From: a virus
Length of the DNA stretch: 55,671 nt
Virus record (IMG/VR): IMGVR_UViG_3300046460_000136
Coordinates: 1 to 55,671 of that record
Direction: 5' to 3' (one strand)
This document shows, in pieces, positions 32,996-40,066 of the stretch. Below the pieces are notes generated by a model. The model was not told the origin of the DNA. It did not search any database and was given only the letters and a program-made list of their open reading frames with translations. A program made the translations under genes and the position numbers. Position 1 is the stretch's first letter. Every line of letters starts with the position of its first letter.

Positions 32996-34189
32996 TTAAA
33001 CCGAATACACAGCGCGACGTTTCGAAGCTTCAGCACCTGGTATGGCGTTCGAGATGATGTCCTTCACCTCTTCGGCGCTGATGGTGATGCGGCCCTTCTC
33101 GCCGTATGTCTTGGAGCGCAATACCGCGGTGAGGCATGCCCGGGATCGCCAGCCGCCGTCATGGGCGTATTTGTCGCCTGGGGCGAGCTGGTTCCACGAC
33201 TCGACCGTCACACCGGCGGATTCCTTCGACTGCATGCGGTGGTGGATATGGCCGATGTCGATGTAGCGGTAGGTCGCCTCGCCCCAGTCCACCGAGAAGT
33301 CGGTGGCCATCACGTCGATCAGGCGATCCGGCTTGCACTTGTCGCTGTGGTGACACATGACGAAAGTGTTGCCCATGCGGTATGGGATGAACACGCTCGA
33401 GTTATCGAGAACGTGGAGGCGCGGGTTTTCCTGATAAACGTGGTTCAGGAAGATCCGCATCCAAACGTCATTCGATCGAGAGTGGTTGCCCTGGTTGACG
33501 ATCACGTCGACGAACTGGAACTTGGCAAGGGCCTTGTCGACGATCGAGCGCATGATCCGCGCGCAGACCTCGATCATCTTGGGGTAGCGGCTGTCGAAGT
33601 CGAAGTCGTGGCCGGATTCACTCTTCGCGGTGAAGTCCTGGTAGTGCGACATGTCCCCCAGATCCTGAATGACGCAGCGCTCGCAACTCGGCGCCCGGTC
33701 AATCAGCTTGTGCATGGCGACGATCAACTCGCGCTCGGCAATCTTCAAGTCGAAGTTGTGGCCAACTTCATGGGAGTGGGCAAGCATCCCGACGTGGGCG
33801 TCCCCGATTTGGAACCACGGGATAATGTCAGTATCCAGTGCCTCAATAGGCCCTGCAATTTCAGGTAGCGGGCTGACTTCCTCCATGAAGGCATTCGCGA
33901 AGGCTTCGTTAAGCTCGCGCTGACGCTCAAGGTCGGCCGAGGTCTTCACCCACTGAAGTACCGGAGCTTTCACCCCTTCCTTGTACAAGCTCGACGTTCC
34001 TTTCAAGCGGTACCCGTCCGGCACGATGTGTGTCATGTCGTGCTCGGGGCTCCATCCCTTCCTGACGAGGTTCGCCTTGCGCTTCTCAATGCTGCGCACG
34101 TTCATGCCGAACTGCTTTGCAGCTTTCGCCACGCTCATTGTGCTCAGCGCCTCGACGATCTGCTCGTCCGTGACTTTGCGTTCGGCCAT
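32996..34189 (-). CDS. Calcineurin-like metallophosphoesterase with N-terminal helix-turn-helix (397 aa)
   Basis: Two parts. Residues 1-45 (TDEQIVEALSTMSVAKAAKQ, FGMNVRSIEKRKANL) form a helix-turn-helix. From about 120 the metallophosphoesterase motifs follow in order: GDAHVGM, DLGDMSHYQ, NQGNHSRSND, VMCHHSDK and GHIHHR, giving all metal ligands. Such phage proteins are related to OxrB-type phosphoesterases. Probably a DNA- or nucleotide-directed phosphodiesterase. Overlaps the upstream DUF6378 gene by one base. Confidence 0.85.
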   Translation of the reverse strand: MAERKVTDEQIVEALSTMSVAKAAKQFGMNVRSIEKRKANLVRKGWSPEHDMTHIVPDGYRLKGTSSLYKEGVKAPVLQWVKTSADLERQRELNEAFANAFMEEVSPLPEIAGPIEALDTDIIPWFQIGDAHVGMLAHSHEVGHNFDLKIAERELIVAMHKLIDRAPSCERCVIQDLGDMSHYQDFTAKSESGHDFDFDSRYPKMIEVCARIMRSIVDKALAKFQFVDVIVNQGNHSRSNDVWMRIFLNHVYQENPRLHVLDNSSVFIPYRMGNTFVMCHHSDKCKPDRLIDVMATDFSVDWGEATYRYIDIGHIHHRMQSKESAGVTVESWNQLAPGDKYAHDGGWRSRACLTAVLRSKTYGEKGRITISAEEVKDIISNAIPGAEASKRRAVYSV

Positions 34190-34464
34190 TACTTAGCTCC
34201 TGCGAGCGCTTCGGCCTTGAGGGCCGCGTAGGCCACGCAATCCTCAGCGGAGTCAGCGTGGAACTCCGGTCGCTGCCATTGGCGGACGTCTTTCAGGATC
34301 TGGAGCAGCAGCCAGCCTTCCGCCTCGCTGATCAACTGCCCGGTGATGGTGTTGAACGCGGAGACGGCAGCCCCCATGCTGCGCTCACCCTCCGGCTTGT
34401 CGTACTGCTCGCCGCGCTCCAGCATGAGTGCCTGGGCCTTACCGAGAAATTCGTGCGCCTTCAT
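34189..34464 (-). CDS. DUF6378-type small phage protein (91 aa)
   Basis: Recognised by the pattern LERGEQYDKPEGERSMGAAV followed by SAFNTITGQLISEAEGWLLL and HADSAEDCVAYAALKAEA. This family is widespread in phage early or nucleotide-metabolism regions; its biochemical role is unknown to me. Overlaps its neighbours by 4 bp and 1 bp. Confidence 0.8.
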   Translation of the reverse strand: MKAHEFLGKAQALMLERGEQYDKPEGERSMGAAVSAFNTITGQLISEAEGWLLLQILKDVRQWQRPEFHADSAEDCVAYAALKAEALAGAK

Positions 34465-34664
34465 GCTGCCTTCCCCTTGGTCAATTCAAAATGGTCGATA
34501 CATGCCGCCTTGGCCTTCTCCAAATCCTTACCCGAGTGCAGGATCTTTCCCGCCGTCGCGGGCGACCGGGCGACATAGGCGTGTCCGACCTCCAGCGCGT
34601 ACTTGCTGATCAGGTAACCTTCATCGGACGTGATGCAGTGTTTGGTGGATTGGGTCCAGTTCAT
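34461..34664 (-). CDS. Small early phage protein (67 aa)
   Basis: Soluble basic protein with the frequent phage pattern ITSDEGYLISKYALEVGHAYVAR and a KAKAACIDHFEL end, often found in early operons. ATG with ggtg upstream and ATGA overlaps on both sides. Function unknown. Confidence 0.68.
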   Translation of the reverse strand: MNWTQSTKHCITSDEGYLISKYALEVGHAYVARSPATAGKILHSGKDLEKAKAACIDHFELTKGKAA

Positions 34665-34813
34665 GGGTGCACCGCCGGCAGTCCGGAAACACATGCATTT
34701 TCACGCGACAAGTACACACCGCCCCGAGCCTCACACTTGGCTTGTGCCTCCGAATTCACATAGCCGAAGAACACGAATACCGACGCAATGACCAAACACC
34801 CGAACCACTTCAT
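34661..34813 (-). CDS. Tiny exported or membrane protein (50 aa)
   Basis: N-terminal hydrophobic segment MKWFGCLVIASVFVFFGYVNS acts as signal or anchor, followed by a short Cys-containing tail (CEARGGVYLSRENACVSG) typical of phage periplasmic mini-proteins. ATGA overlaps with both neighbours. Function unknown. Confidence 0.6.
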   Translation of the reverse strand: MKWFGCLVIASVFVFFGYVNSEAQAKCEARGGVYLSRENACVSGLPAVHP

Positions 34814-34941
34814 GGCCGAATCCCCCGTGCGACCAGGTCCCGGCGCAGCAGTCTGCGAATCGCCTCGATGCAGCCACCGAAAGAAACCAGAAGGAAGGCA
34901 AGCCACAGGTGGAGCAGGATGTCGCTGTGGATGGTGATCAT
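34810..34941 (-). CDS. Tiny single-span membrane protein (43 aa)
   Basis: ATG preceded by gagg. Starts MITIHSDILLHLWLAFLLVS and ends in an Arg-rich stretch (RRLLRRDLVARGIRP), so one membrane helix with a positive inside tail. It overlaps ninG at its start (ATGA) and the 50-aa gene at its end (ATGA), which supports that it is translated. Confidence 0.6.
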   Translation of the reverse strand: MITIHSDILLHLWLAFLLVSFGGCIEAIRRLLRRDLVARGIRP

Positions 34942-35534
34942 GCTGCGGTCCTCTTGAGTTCGCGGGTCTTGGCGCGGTAATCGGCGGTTATGGCCTTGAG
35001 GTCTTCGATGGTGTACTTGCGCACCGACTGGTCGGCTTCGAGCTGTTCCACCGCATCGCGACCGATGCGCTTGATCAGGCCAATCCGGTAGTCGATTGCA
35101 TTGCCAGACAGATAGCGGTTGTCCTGCTTGCTTTGGGCGTGGCAGTTGCGCTCATCGAAGCGCAGGTGCGGTGCGGCGCCGACGGACCTGTAATGCCCCG
35201 CATCCACTGCGTTGCAGGCCCAGTCGAGTGGGCGGCCGCTGGAGATGCAGGTGTACCCGGCGAGCTGGTCACGAACGCGAATGAACTCGTTGAACGACTT
35301 CTGCGCGTCACGCATGTAGTCGCCGCGACTTTTCAGGGCCTCTTTGCGCACCTTGATCTCGCGGCGTTCTACCTGGGCTAGCTCCGTGCGCTTTTTCTCC
35401 TGCTTGGCGCGCGCGATCACCACGGCGCAGTCGGGAGAGCACCAGGTCTGAAAGCTCTCCTTCGGGACGAATGAGGCCCTGCATGCAACGACACGGCATT
35501 TCTTGGGTCGGGGTTGTTTGGCTGGGAGTGTCAT
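34938..35534 (-). CDS. ninG: NinG-like recombination protein (198 aa)
   Basis: Homologue of lambda NinG (Rap), a structure-specific nuclease for recombination intermediates. Zinc-type cysteines lie at the N-terminus (KCRVVACRASFVPKES, TWCSPDCAVV), followed by a basic coiled region and the conserved core CISSGRPLDWACNAVDAGHYRS, HLRFDERNCHAQSKQDNRYL. It is followed and preceded by overlapping small genes. ninB is just upstream, as in lambdoid phages. Confidence 0.9.
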   Translation of the reverse strand: MTLPAKQPRPKKCRVVACRASFVPKESFQTWCSPDCAVVIARAKQEKKRTELAQVERREIKVRKEALKSRGDYMRDAQKSFNEFIRVRDQLAGYTCISSGRPLDWACNAVDAGHYRSVGAAPHLRFDERNCHAQSKQDNRYLSGNAIDYRIGLIKRIGRDAVEQLEADQSVRKYTIEDLKAITADYRAKTRELKRTAA

Positions 35535-35800
35535 GCAACCACCTCCCGCGACTCTTGATGCTCTGGGGTGAAGTCTCCGCGCAGAGGCATCAGGTCCTGA
35601 GTCCGATAGAACTCAGCCCTATCGTCATCGTCGCGATAAGTAACCCAGCCATCGAAAGGAGCAGTCCATATCACGCCATCTGGCTCGATTGCTTTGCCGC
35701 CTTTGAGCAGAAACACATCCAGCGCCACCTGGGTCATGGGCGGCCACTTGAGTCCAGCTGTGAGGGTCAGCGCCAGATCACCCGGCTTAAACTGGCTCAT
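35531..35800 (-). CDS. Small early protein between ninB and ninG (89 aa)
   Basis: Short beta-rich protein (MSQFKPGDLALTLTAGLKWP, WVTYRDDDDRAEFYRTQDLMPL) with the look of an SH3-like barrel. ATG preceded by ggagg, ATGA overlaps on both sides. Commonly seen near nin genes in Pseudomonas phages; function unknown. Confidence 0.68.
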   Translation of the reverse strand: MSQFKPGDLALTLTAGLKWPPMTQVALDVFLLKGGKAIEPDGVIWTAPFDGWVTYRDDDDRAEFYRTQDLMPLRGDFTPEHQESREVVA

Positions 35801-36264
35801 GCTGCCGCCTCCCACGTTTCTGGCATCTGCCCCTTCGGCTCGCTCCAGGTGACGCCCTTCTCGGCACCGAAGACGTACATGCACTCAATCACATCGCCCA
35901 GCTCGGCCACGGTCATGCGCTTGGTGCTTTCGCCGAGCATGACAACGCCGCCGTTGATGCCTTGGGCCATGCGGATCTCTTGGCGGGCTGCGGCGGTCAT
36001 CAGCGCCTTCCAGTCTTCGCTGTCGAGTTTCTGCATCACACCGTTGACCGGCCACTCCACTTGGCGGGAGATGTCGCCGAGCATTGCCCACAGCTTGGCG
36101 TTCTGCTCCAGGGTGCGACGGGACTTCACCGGGCGGACGATGATCTCGACGGCGCCGGATACCGACAGGTCGAAGGCGAACTGATAGGCCAGCTTGAACA
36201 CGTCGCGGATACGATTGGCGCCGGCGGACCAGAAGTGGCGAGGCTTTACGATGACGTTACTCAT
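35797..36264 (-). CDS. ninB: NinB-like recombination mediator (155 aa)
   Basis: Homologue of lambda NinB (Orf), which loads recombinase on SSB-coated DNA. Core segments: RPVKSRRTLEQNAKLWAMLG, DISRQVEWPVNGVMQKLDSE, DWKALMTAAARQE and the TKRMTVAELGDVIECMYVFG region. Length normal. Part of the overlapping early operon with ninG. Confidence 0.9.
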   Translation of the reverse strand: MSNVIVKPRHFWSAGANRIRDVFKLAYQFAFDLSVSGAVEIIVRPVKSRRTLEQNAKLWAMLGDISRQVEWPVNGVMQKLDSEDWKALMTAAARQEIRMAQGINGGVVMLGESTKRMTVAELGDVIECMYVFGAEKGVTWSEPKGQMPETWEAAA

Positions 36265-36533
36265 GGGCTCACCTTCCGGATGCCAGCAGTCTTCACCCAG
36301 CGACGGACGTACAGCTCGCAGCCGCTGGTTAAGCAAACGCCATTGGCCATGCCGAGATGCGTTTTCGGTGTCTCGCATCCGCAGTGGCATTTCGGTTTGC
36401 GTCCCTGACGCTTTGGTCGCAACTCCATGTACCGGACGTGCTCAGGAAGCCCACCAACCTGAGCCCAGCCAGAAGTACCTCCGCGCATCGCTGCAGAGCG
36501 AGCTGCTTGAGAAAGATCGTTCAGATCAACCAC
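36261..36533 (-). CDS. Small Cys-containing protein upstream of ninB (90 aa)
   Basis: The GTG start overlaps the previous stop and is preceded by gggggtg, giving a protein that begins VVDLNDLSQAARSAAMRGG; an ATG nine codons upstream is a less likely start. The motif KCHCGCETPKTHLGMANGVC suggests one zinc-binding knuckle. Such genes usually stand next to ninB in Pseudomonas phages. No function assigned. Confidence 0.6.
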   Translation of the reverse strand: MVDLNDLSQAARSAAMRGGTSGWAQVGGLPEHVRYMELRPKRQGRKPKCHCGCETPKTHLGMANGVCLTSGCELYVRRWVKTAGIRKVSP

Positions 36534-36741
36534 GGCGCACCCCCAGCTTCCGCACGTCATCCAGGTTCTGACACGCAGCGCATAACCTCACCCCCGGTAT
36601 AGCCAGGCGGCGGCCTTCCGGGATCTCATCGCCGCACTCGCACTCAGTGGCGCTGATGCCTGTGTAGACCGTACGCGTGGCGATGCGGTGAGCCATGTCT
36701 GCCTCAATGCGGTCTTGGGCGATATCGATTTCATCGGCCAT
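36526..36741 (-). CDS. TraR/DksA-type zinc-finger protein (71 aa)
   Basis: Short TraR-like protein. The N-terminal helix (ADEIDIAQDRIEADMAHRIA) leads into a four-Cys zinc finger: CECGDEIPEGRRLAIPGVRLCAAC in shape, with the pairs at CEC and CAAC. TraR-like phage proteins bind the RNA polymerase secondary channel and change promoter use; this role is known for the family and inferred here. ATG preceded by ggagg, overlapping the P-like gene. Confidence 0.85.
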   Translation of the reverse strand: MADEIDIAQDRIEADMAHRIATRTVYTGISATECECGDEIPEGRRLAIPGVRLCAACQNLDDVRKLGVRRG

Positions 36742-37453
36742 TGGAAACCTCCTGATCCTTGTTCTTGCCGAACTTCGCGAGCAGCAGCGCACGAGCAGAC
36801 TTGCCGTCGGCCGGGATGCCTTGCTGAAGGATTCGTGATTGGGTTTGTTGGTCGGCGATCTCGTTGGCCAGTTCGAAGGCAGTCTTCTGACTGTCGTGGC
36901 CGATGCCGGTGAGGATCTTCCCGTCGAGCGGCTGGCCTGCCAGGGCCCGGCGAAGGACGATCTCGTAGCTGCGGTTGAAGCGCTCCTGCAAACCCTTGTC
37001 GCTTTGCTTGGCCGAGCGCAGATCAAAGATCCCTGTTTCGTTGGCAGCGATCTGCACGGCTTCATGGCTGTAGGCACCCATTAGCGCTTCCATCCATGCA
37101 TCCGCTGCGATGGGCATGCCGAAGTCTTCAGGACCTGGTGTGCACATGGCGATGAACTCGCCAACGCTCGGCGCGAAGGGCTTCTTGAGTTTCCGACAGT
37201 GCTGGACACCGAACTCGATTTGCTCGAGCGAACGGATACCGACGGCCGCGAACTCCTTGATCCATTCGGCCTTGGCAGCGTCCAGCGCCTCAGTCGAAGG
37301 CCACGCCTGACGCCATGCAGGAAAGATACCTCGCAGACGGCGAAACAGATCGTTCACGACTTCCGCTGTCTGCGGAGTGACTGGCTGCGGCTGGGAATCA
37401 CCGATTGCCGGCAGGTTGCCCATGCTTGCCATTACCTGGTTGACTGGCTTCAT
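36731..37453 (-). CDS. Lambda P-like replication protein (240 aa)
   Basis: Helicase-loader type protein. Features are LRGIFPAWRQAWPSTEALDA and EQIEFGVQHCRKLKKPFAPS, then VGEFIAMCTPGPEDFGMP, and the helical end with SYEIVLRRALAGQPLDGKI. This set is typical of replication protein P in Pseudomonas phages. The ATG overlaps the stop of the O-like gene (ATGA). Its job is to recruit the host DnaB helicase to the origin bound by the O-like protein. Confidence 0.85.
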   Translation of the reverse strand: MKPVNQVMASMGNLPAIGDSQPQPVTPQTAEVVNDLFRRLRGIFPAWRQAWPSTEALDAAKAEWIKEFAAVGIRSLEQIEFGVQHCRKLKKPFAPSVGEFIAMCTPGPEDFGMPIAADAWMEALMGAYSHEAVQIAANETGIFDLRSAKQSDKGLQERFNRSYEIVLRRALAGQPLDGKILTGIGHDSQKTAFELANEIADQQTQSRILQQGIPADGKSARALLLAKFGKNKDQEVSNGR

Positions 37454-38214
37454 GGGCTCACCACAAGCCCTTCGGCCCAAGCGCTGCTGTCGAAGTCAGG
37501 CTCGGTGGTCTGGCGGCGATTTGGGAATGGGTGAACATTGCTGGTGATTTTGTCCGGGAAGATCCCGGTCCAGCCATTGGAGATCGATGCGAACAGGACT
37601 TGATCGGGGCAGCTGTGCCCGACAAGGGCTTTGGCTTGTTGCTCGCAGCTCTTGGTGGTCAGCGGCTTACGGATTTCCTTGCGGTGCTGGCACCAGTCGG
37701 CCCAAGCCTTGTCGGACACGTTTTCAGGCTTAGCCGTCAACGGGTCGAACTTTGCAACCTTCACCGGAGCGGACGCGACAGGCTTTTGATCTTCCTCTTC
37801 TCTTCTCTTCTCTTCTCTGGTCCGCAAACTGTCCGCTTCCGATGCGGACAAATTGCGGACAGGCTTGTTTTTTCTATCGTTGCGTTTGCGTTCACTGTCG
37901 TTGGCACGGCGTTTTGCGCTGGCCCCGTTATGCTCCTCAAAGCGAGGCATGATCAGGCAATGGTCGTCAGTGATTGATGCCCACTGAACATCGACCATGG
38001 CTTGCGTGAAGCCTGGCCACCCGATGACGGCGTCCATTGCGTCGACGGTATACCCGTGCAGAACGCCGTCATCGGAGTGGGTGTCGAAAATGCTCCAGGC
38101 CACATGCAGTCCGCCGATTACCCGCAATCTGTCCGCTTGCAATGCGGACACCATGCGGAAAACTTTTGGATGTGTTTGCAGGTCAACGCGCATTTTTATC
38201 CAGTCTCCAGCCAT
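37450..38214 (-). CDS. Lambda O-like replication initiator (254 aa)
   Basis: N-terminal winged-helix domain with MAGDWIKMRVDLQTHPKVFR and LRVIGGLHVAWSIFDTHSDDG, then ITDDHCLIMPRFEEHNGASA. A charged linker (ERKRNDRKNKPV, EEKRREEEDQKP) leads to a C-terminal domain with DPLTAKPENVSDKAWADWCQ and QAKALVGHSC, the part that binds P. As in lambda, repeats inside the gene look like the origin. ATG preceded by gagggg. Confidence 0.85.
   Translation of the reverse strand: MAGDWIKMRVDLQTHPKVFRMVSALQADRLRVIGGLHVAWSIFDTHSDDGVLHGYTVDAMDAVIGWPGFTQAMVDVQWASITDDHCLIMPRFEEHNGASAKRRANDSERKRNDRKNKPVRNLSASEADSLRTREEKRREEEDQKPVASAPVKVAKFDPLTAKPENVSDKAWADWCQHRKEIRKPLTTKSCEQQAKALVGHSCPDQVLFASISNGWTGIFPDKITSNVHPFPNRRQTTEPDFDSSAWAEGLVVSP
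37821..38161. repeat. Origin-like duplicated palindromic element inside the O gene
   Basis: Two 40-bp copies (37822-37861 and 38122-38161) match at 33 of 40 positions and are spaced exactly 300 bp apart. Each contains TGTCCGC followed by inverted GCGGACA and a further GCGGA, so several copies of one 7-bp word in alternating orientation. A run of tcttc repeats lies just before the first copy (37788-37818). Arrays of initiator sites inside the O gene define the lambda origin, so this is a candidate ori; the 300-bp spacing is odd. Confidence 0.5.
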
Positions 38215-38311
38215 GTCATTTCCCCTCTTGAGCAAGAGCGGGAAGTGGCTTGTGCATCCGATAATCTGTTGGCATAATCGAGCCCAGAATGTTGTGCACA
38301 GCAATGAAAGA

Positions 38312-38338
38312 AACCGGGATTGCGCCCCGGTTTTTTTT
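38312..38338 (+). terminator. Strong intrinsic terminator between RHH genes and O
   Basis: Stem aaccggg/cccggtt (38312-38318, 38326-38332) with T8 on the plus strand. On the minus strand the stem is followed by a broken T run (TTTCTTTC), so leftward transcripts from the Cro-like gene would meet it before the replication genes, like lambda tR1. Confidence 0.7.
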
Positions 38339-38394
38339 CGCCTTCAAATCGGTGATTCTTTTCATCGAGTCCTCAATAGTCCCTCGGGGACTTA

Positions 38395-38583
38395 TCAGCC
38401 CTTACGCCCCAGTGACGCGACATTGCTTCGGCTTTTTGGTGGCCGTGTCATGCGGTCGAGCGCTTTATTGATGATTCTTGCCGCGAGCTCTTCGGGTGGA
38501 ATGCCTTCATGCCTGGCTAGTTGCTCCAGTTCGGCAAGTCCTCTCCGGTCAAGCTGGATTTCCAGCTCTTTTGTTTCGGGCAC
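38395..38583 (-). CDS. Small ribbon-helix-helix-like protein (62 aa)
   Basis: GTG start with ggagg just upstream. The sequence KELEIQLDRRGLAELEQLAR, HEGIPPEELAARIINKALDR has the strand-helix-helix pattern of Arc/MetJ-type DNA-binding proteins. It lies downstream of another such protein and the Cro-like gene, so it may be a further regulator of the early operon. Confidence 0.7.
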   Translation of the reverse strand: MPETKELEIQLDRRGLAELEQLARHEGIPPEELAARIINKALDRMTRPPKSRSNVASLGRKG

Positions 38584-38601
38584 AGGTCCTCCTTAGGCAC
38601 T

Positions 38602-38790
38602 TCAGGCCACATCGGTCTTCGAGGTAAGCTCTTCCATCATCTGGTTCAGCCCCCGCTCAAGAATTTCGCGGGCCAGTACGGCTTTTTGGGTGCGTTGATA
38701 CCTGGCCATTGCGGTCAGCAAATCGTCAGCAGCGTCATCAAGGCGAACCTTGGTGGGCTTGTCATGCAGGTGGGTCGGGTCTGTGTACAT
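38602..38790 (-). CDS. Ribbon-helix-helix-like regulator (62 aa)
   Basis: Segment TKVRLDDAADDLLTAMARYQ followed by RTQKAVLAREILERGLNQMM is a typical ribbon-helix-helix. ATG preceded by aagga. Follows the Cro-like gene in the leftward operon and is followed by a second protein of the same fold; not similar enough to call them duplicates. Confidence 0.72.
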   Translation of the reverse strand: MYTDPTHLHDKPTKVRLDDAADDLLTAMARYQRTQKAVLAREILERGLNQMMEELTSKTDVA

Positions 38791-38820
38791 AGGTCGATTC
38801 CTTGCGTGGTTGAAATTTGG

Positions 38821-39060
38821 TTAGGCGGCAGATTTCTTTGGGTGCGCTTCGGCAAGCAGCCACGCGCAATCGAACGGCTTTCCATGAAGGGCAGCCAGCT
38901 CAGCAATTTTCTTGGCGTATTGGGTTTCGCCTGTGTACTCGGTGCGCGGTAGTGCATCGGCAACAAGCCACTTGTAGATAGCTCTCGGGGTCTTTCCGCA
39001 GGCCAAAGCCACAGCAGAAACACCACCGGCATCGTCAATCGATTTCTTGAGCGGCCGCAT
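38821..39060 (-). CDS. Cro/YdaS-like regulator (79 aa)
   Basis: Short helix-turn-helix protein: KKSIDDAGGVSAVALACGKT with PRAIYKWLVADALPRTEYTG as the recognition part and a conserved ETQYAKKIAELA end, as in YdaS/Cro proteins. It is the first gene of the leftward early operon, divergent from the repressor, the position of Cro. ATG preceded by ggagg. It should compete with the repressor for the operators between the genes. Confidence 0.85.
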   Translation of the reverse strand: MRPLKKSIDDAGGVSAVALACGKTPRAIYKWLVADALPRTEYTGETQYAKKIAELAALHGKPFDCAWLLAEAHPKKSAA

Positions 39061-39083
39061 AAGGCCTCCGAGTCAATTATGAA

Positions 39084-39124
39084 CTTGCAGTACATATTAT
39101 GTCGGAACTGAAAGTACATGCAAG
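39084..39124. promoter_or_regulatory. Early promoter and operator region between Cro-like and repressor genes
   Basis: On the minus strand TTGCAT (39118-39123) and TAATAT (39094-39099) are 18 bp apart, a good promoter for the leftward operon. Around it lies an inverted pair cttgcagtac (39084-39093) and gtacatgcaag (39114-39124). The word agtacat occurs in both arms. This fits overlapping operators, so bound repressor would block the leftward promoter. The rightward repressor promoter is not clear. Confidence 0.65.
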
Positions 39125-39143
39125 GGCATGCGATGCTGAACCA

Positions 39144-40004
39144 ATGGTTCAGATAGAAGATATTCGCGCAGCATTCGTCGCCCGGCTTAAAAAAGCCTTG
39201 TCCGCACACGGCATTGACCAGTGGGGCGCAGGCGCTCGCCTAGCAGAAATCGCCAAGGTCACGCCAAAGGCTTCGAGTAAATGGCTTAACGGCGAGACGA
39301 TGCCTGGTCCTGCGAAGATGCAGACTATTGCGGATGCGCTCGGCGTGAAGATTGAGTGGCTTCAGCACGGATCAGGAGAAGCTCCGGCGCTCTCGCGCAT
39401 GTCAGATGCCGACACAGTTGGCACCGAGGCGCAGTCTGCCGCTGACATCGTGCGTGAGATGCTCTCAAAACAAGGGAAAGGACTTTCTGAAGACGCACGC
39501 AGGCGGCTGCTTGCGGTGGCCGAAGCTGATGACGGCGGAGGTTCGATTGAGATCGATTTCTCCCGGCCCGGCCAGGTGGGTGACGAGGTGTGGATTGCGC
39601 ATTACGACGTGCGTGCCGCAATGGGCGGTGGGCAGATCCCGCACGAGTACCCCGAAATGCTCCAGGACATCAGGGTGAGCCCCAAGCATCTGCGCGAGAT
39701 GGGCGTCACGTTCAAGGAGCACTTCCACCTCAAGATGATCACTGGTTGGGGCCAGTCGATGGCCCCGACGATCAAGGACCGCGACCCCTTGCTGGTTGAC
39801 GTCACGATCCGAGAGTTCACGGGAGACGGCATCTACCTCTTCTCCCACGACGAAATGCTCTACGTGAAGCGGCTCCAGAAGAAGGGAAAAGCCCAGTTCA
39901 AGATGATCTCGGACAACAAGCACCATGATCCAGAAGATATCCGGGTAGACGACACACACATCCTTGCTCGCGTGTTGTACGTGTGGAATGGGCAGCCGGT
40001 GTGA
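39144..40004 (+). CDS. Prophage repressor, HTH plus S24 peptidase-like domain (286 aa)
   Basis: CI-type repressor. Residues 1-72 form the DNA-binding domain (RLAEIAKVTPKASSKWLNGE). The C-terminal LexA/S24 domain carries Ser205 in GWGQSMAPTI and Lys242 in YVKRLQ, the catalytic pair. At the expected cleavage region (about 158-163, RAAMGGG) there is no Ala-Gly pair. An in-frame ATG at 39099 would add 15 residues and could be a leaderless start. I prefer 39144, because it gives the usual family N-terminus and leaves the operators outside the gene. Confidence 0.9.
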   Translation: MVQIEDIRAAFVARLKKALSAHGIDQWGAGARLAEIAKVTPKASSKWLNGETMPGPAKMQTIADALGVKIEWLQHGSGEAPALSRMSDADTVGTEAQSAADIVREMLSKQGKGLSEDARRRLLAVAEADDGGGSIEIDFSRPGQVGDEVWIAHYDVRAAMGGGQIPHEYPEMLQDIRVSPKHLREMGVTFKEHFHLKMITGWGQSMAPTIKDRDPLLVDVTIREFTGDGIYLFSHDEMLYVKRLQKKGKAQFKMISDNKHHDPEDIRVDDTHILARVLYVWNGQPV

Positions 40005-40066
40005 TTTTCAGATATTTGGCTTAGATTTCCGCCGAAATTTTATAACGACGCAATCAAGGATGTGCA

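Noticed and set aside
37788-37818. tcttc short tandem run considered as an iteron array
   Set aside because: It encodes a Glu/Arg linker in the O-like protein and has no dyad; only the neighbouring palindromic repeat is kept as an origin candidate.
38395-38790. Reading the two ribbon-helix-helix genes as a toxin-antitoxin pair
   Set aside because: Both look like DNA-binding proteins of the same fold and neither shows a toxin motif; they fit early phage regulators better.
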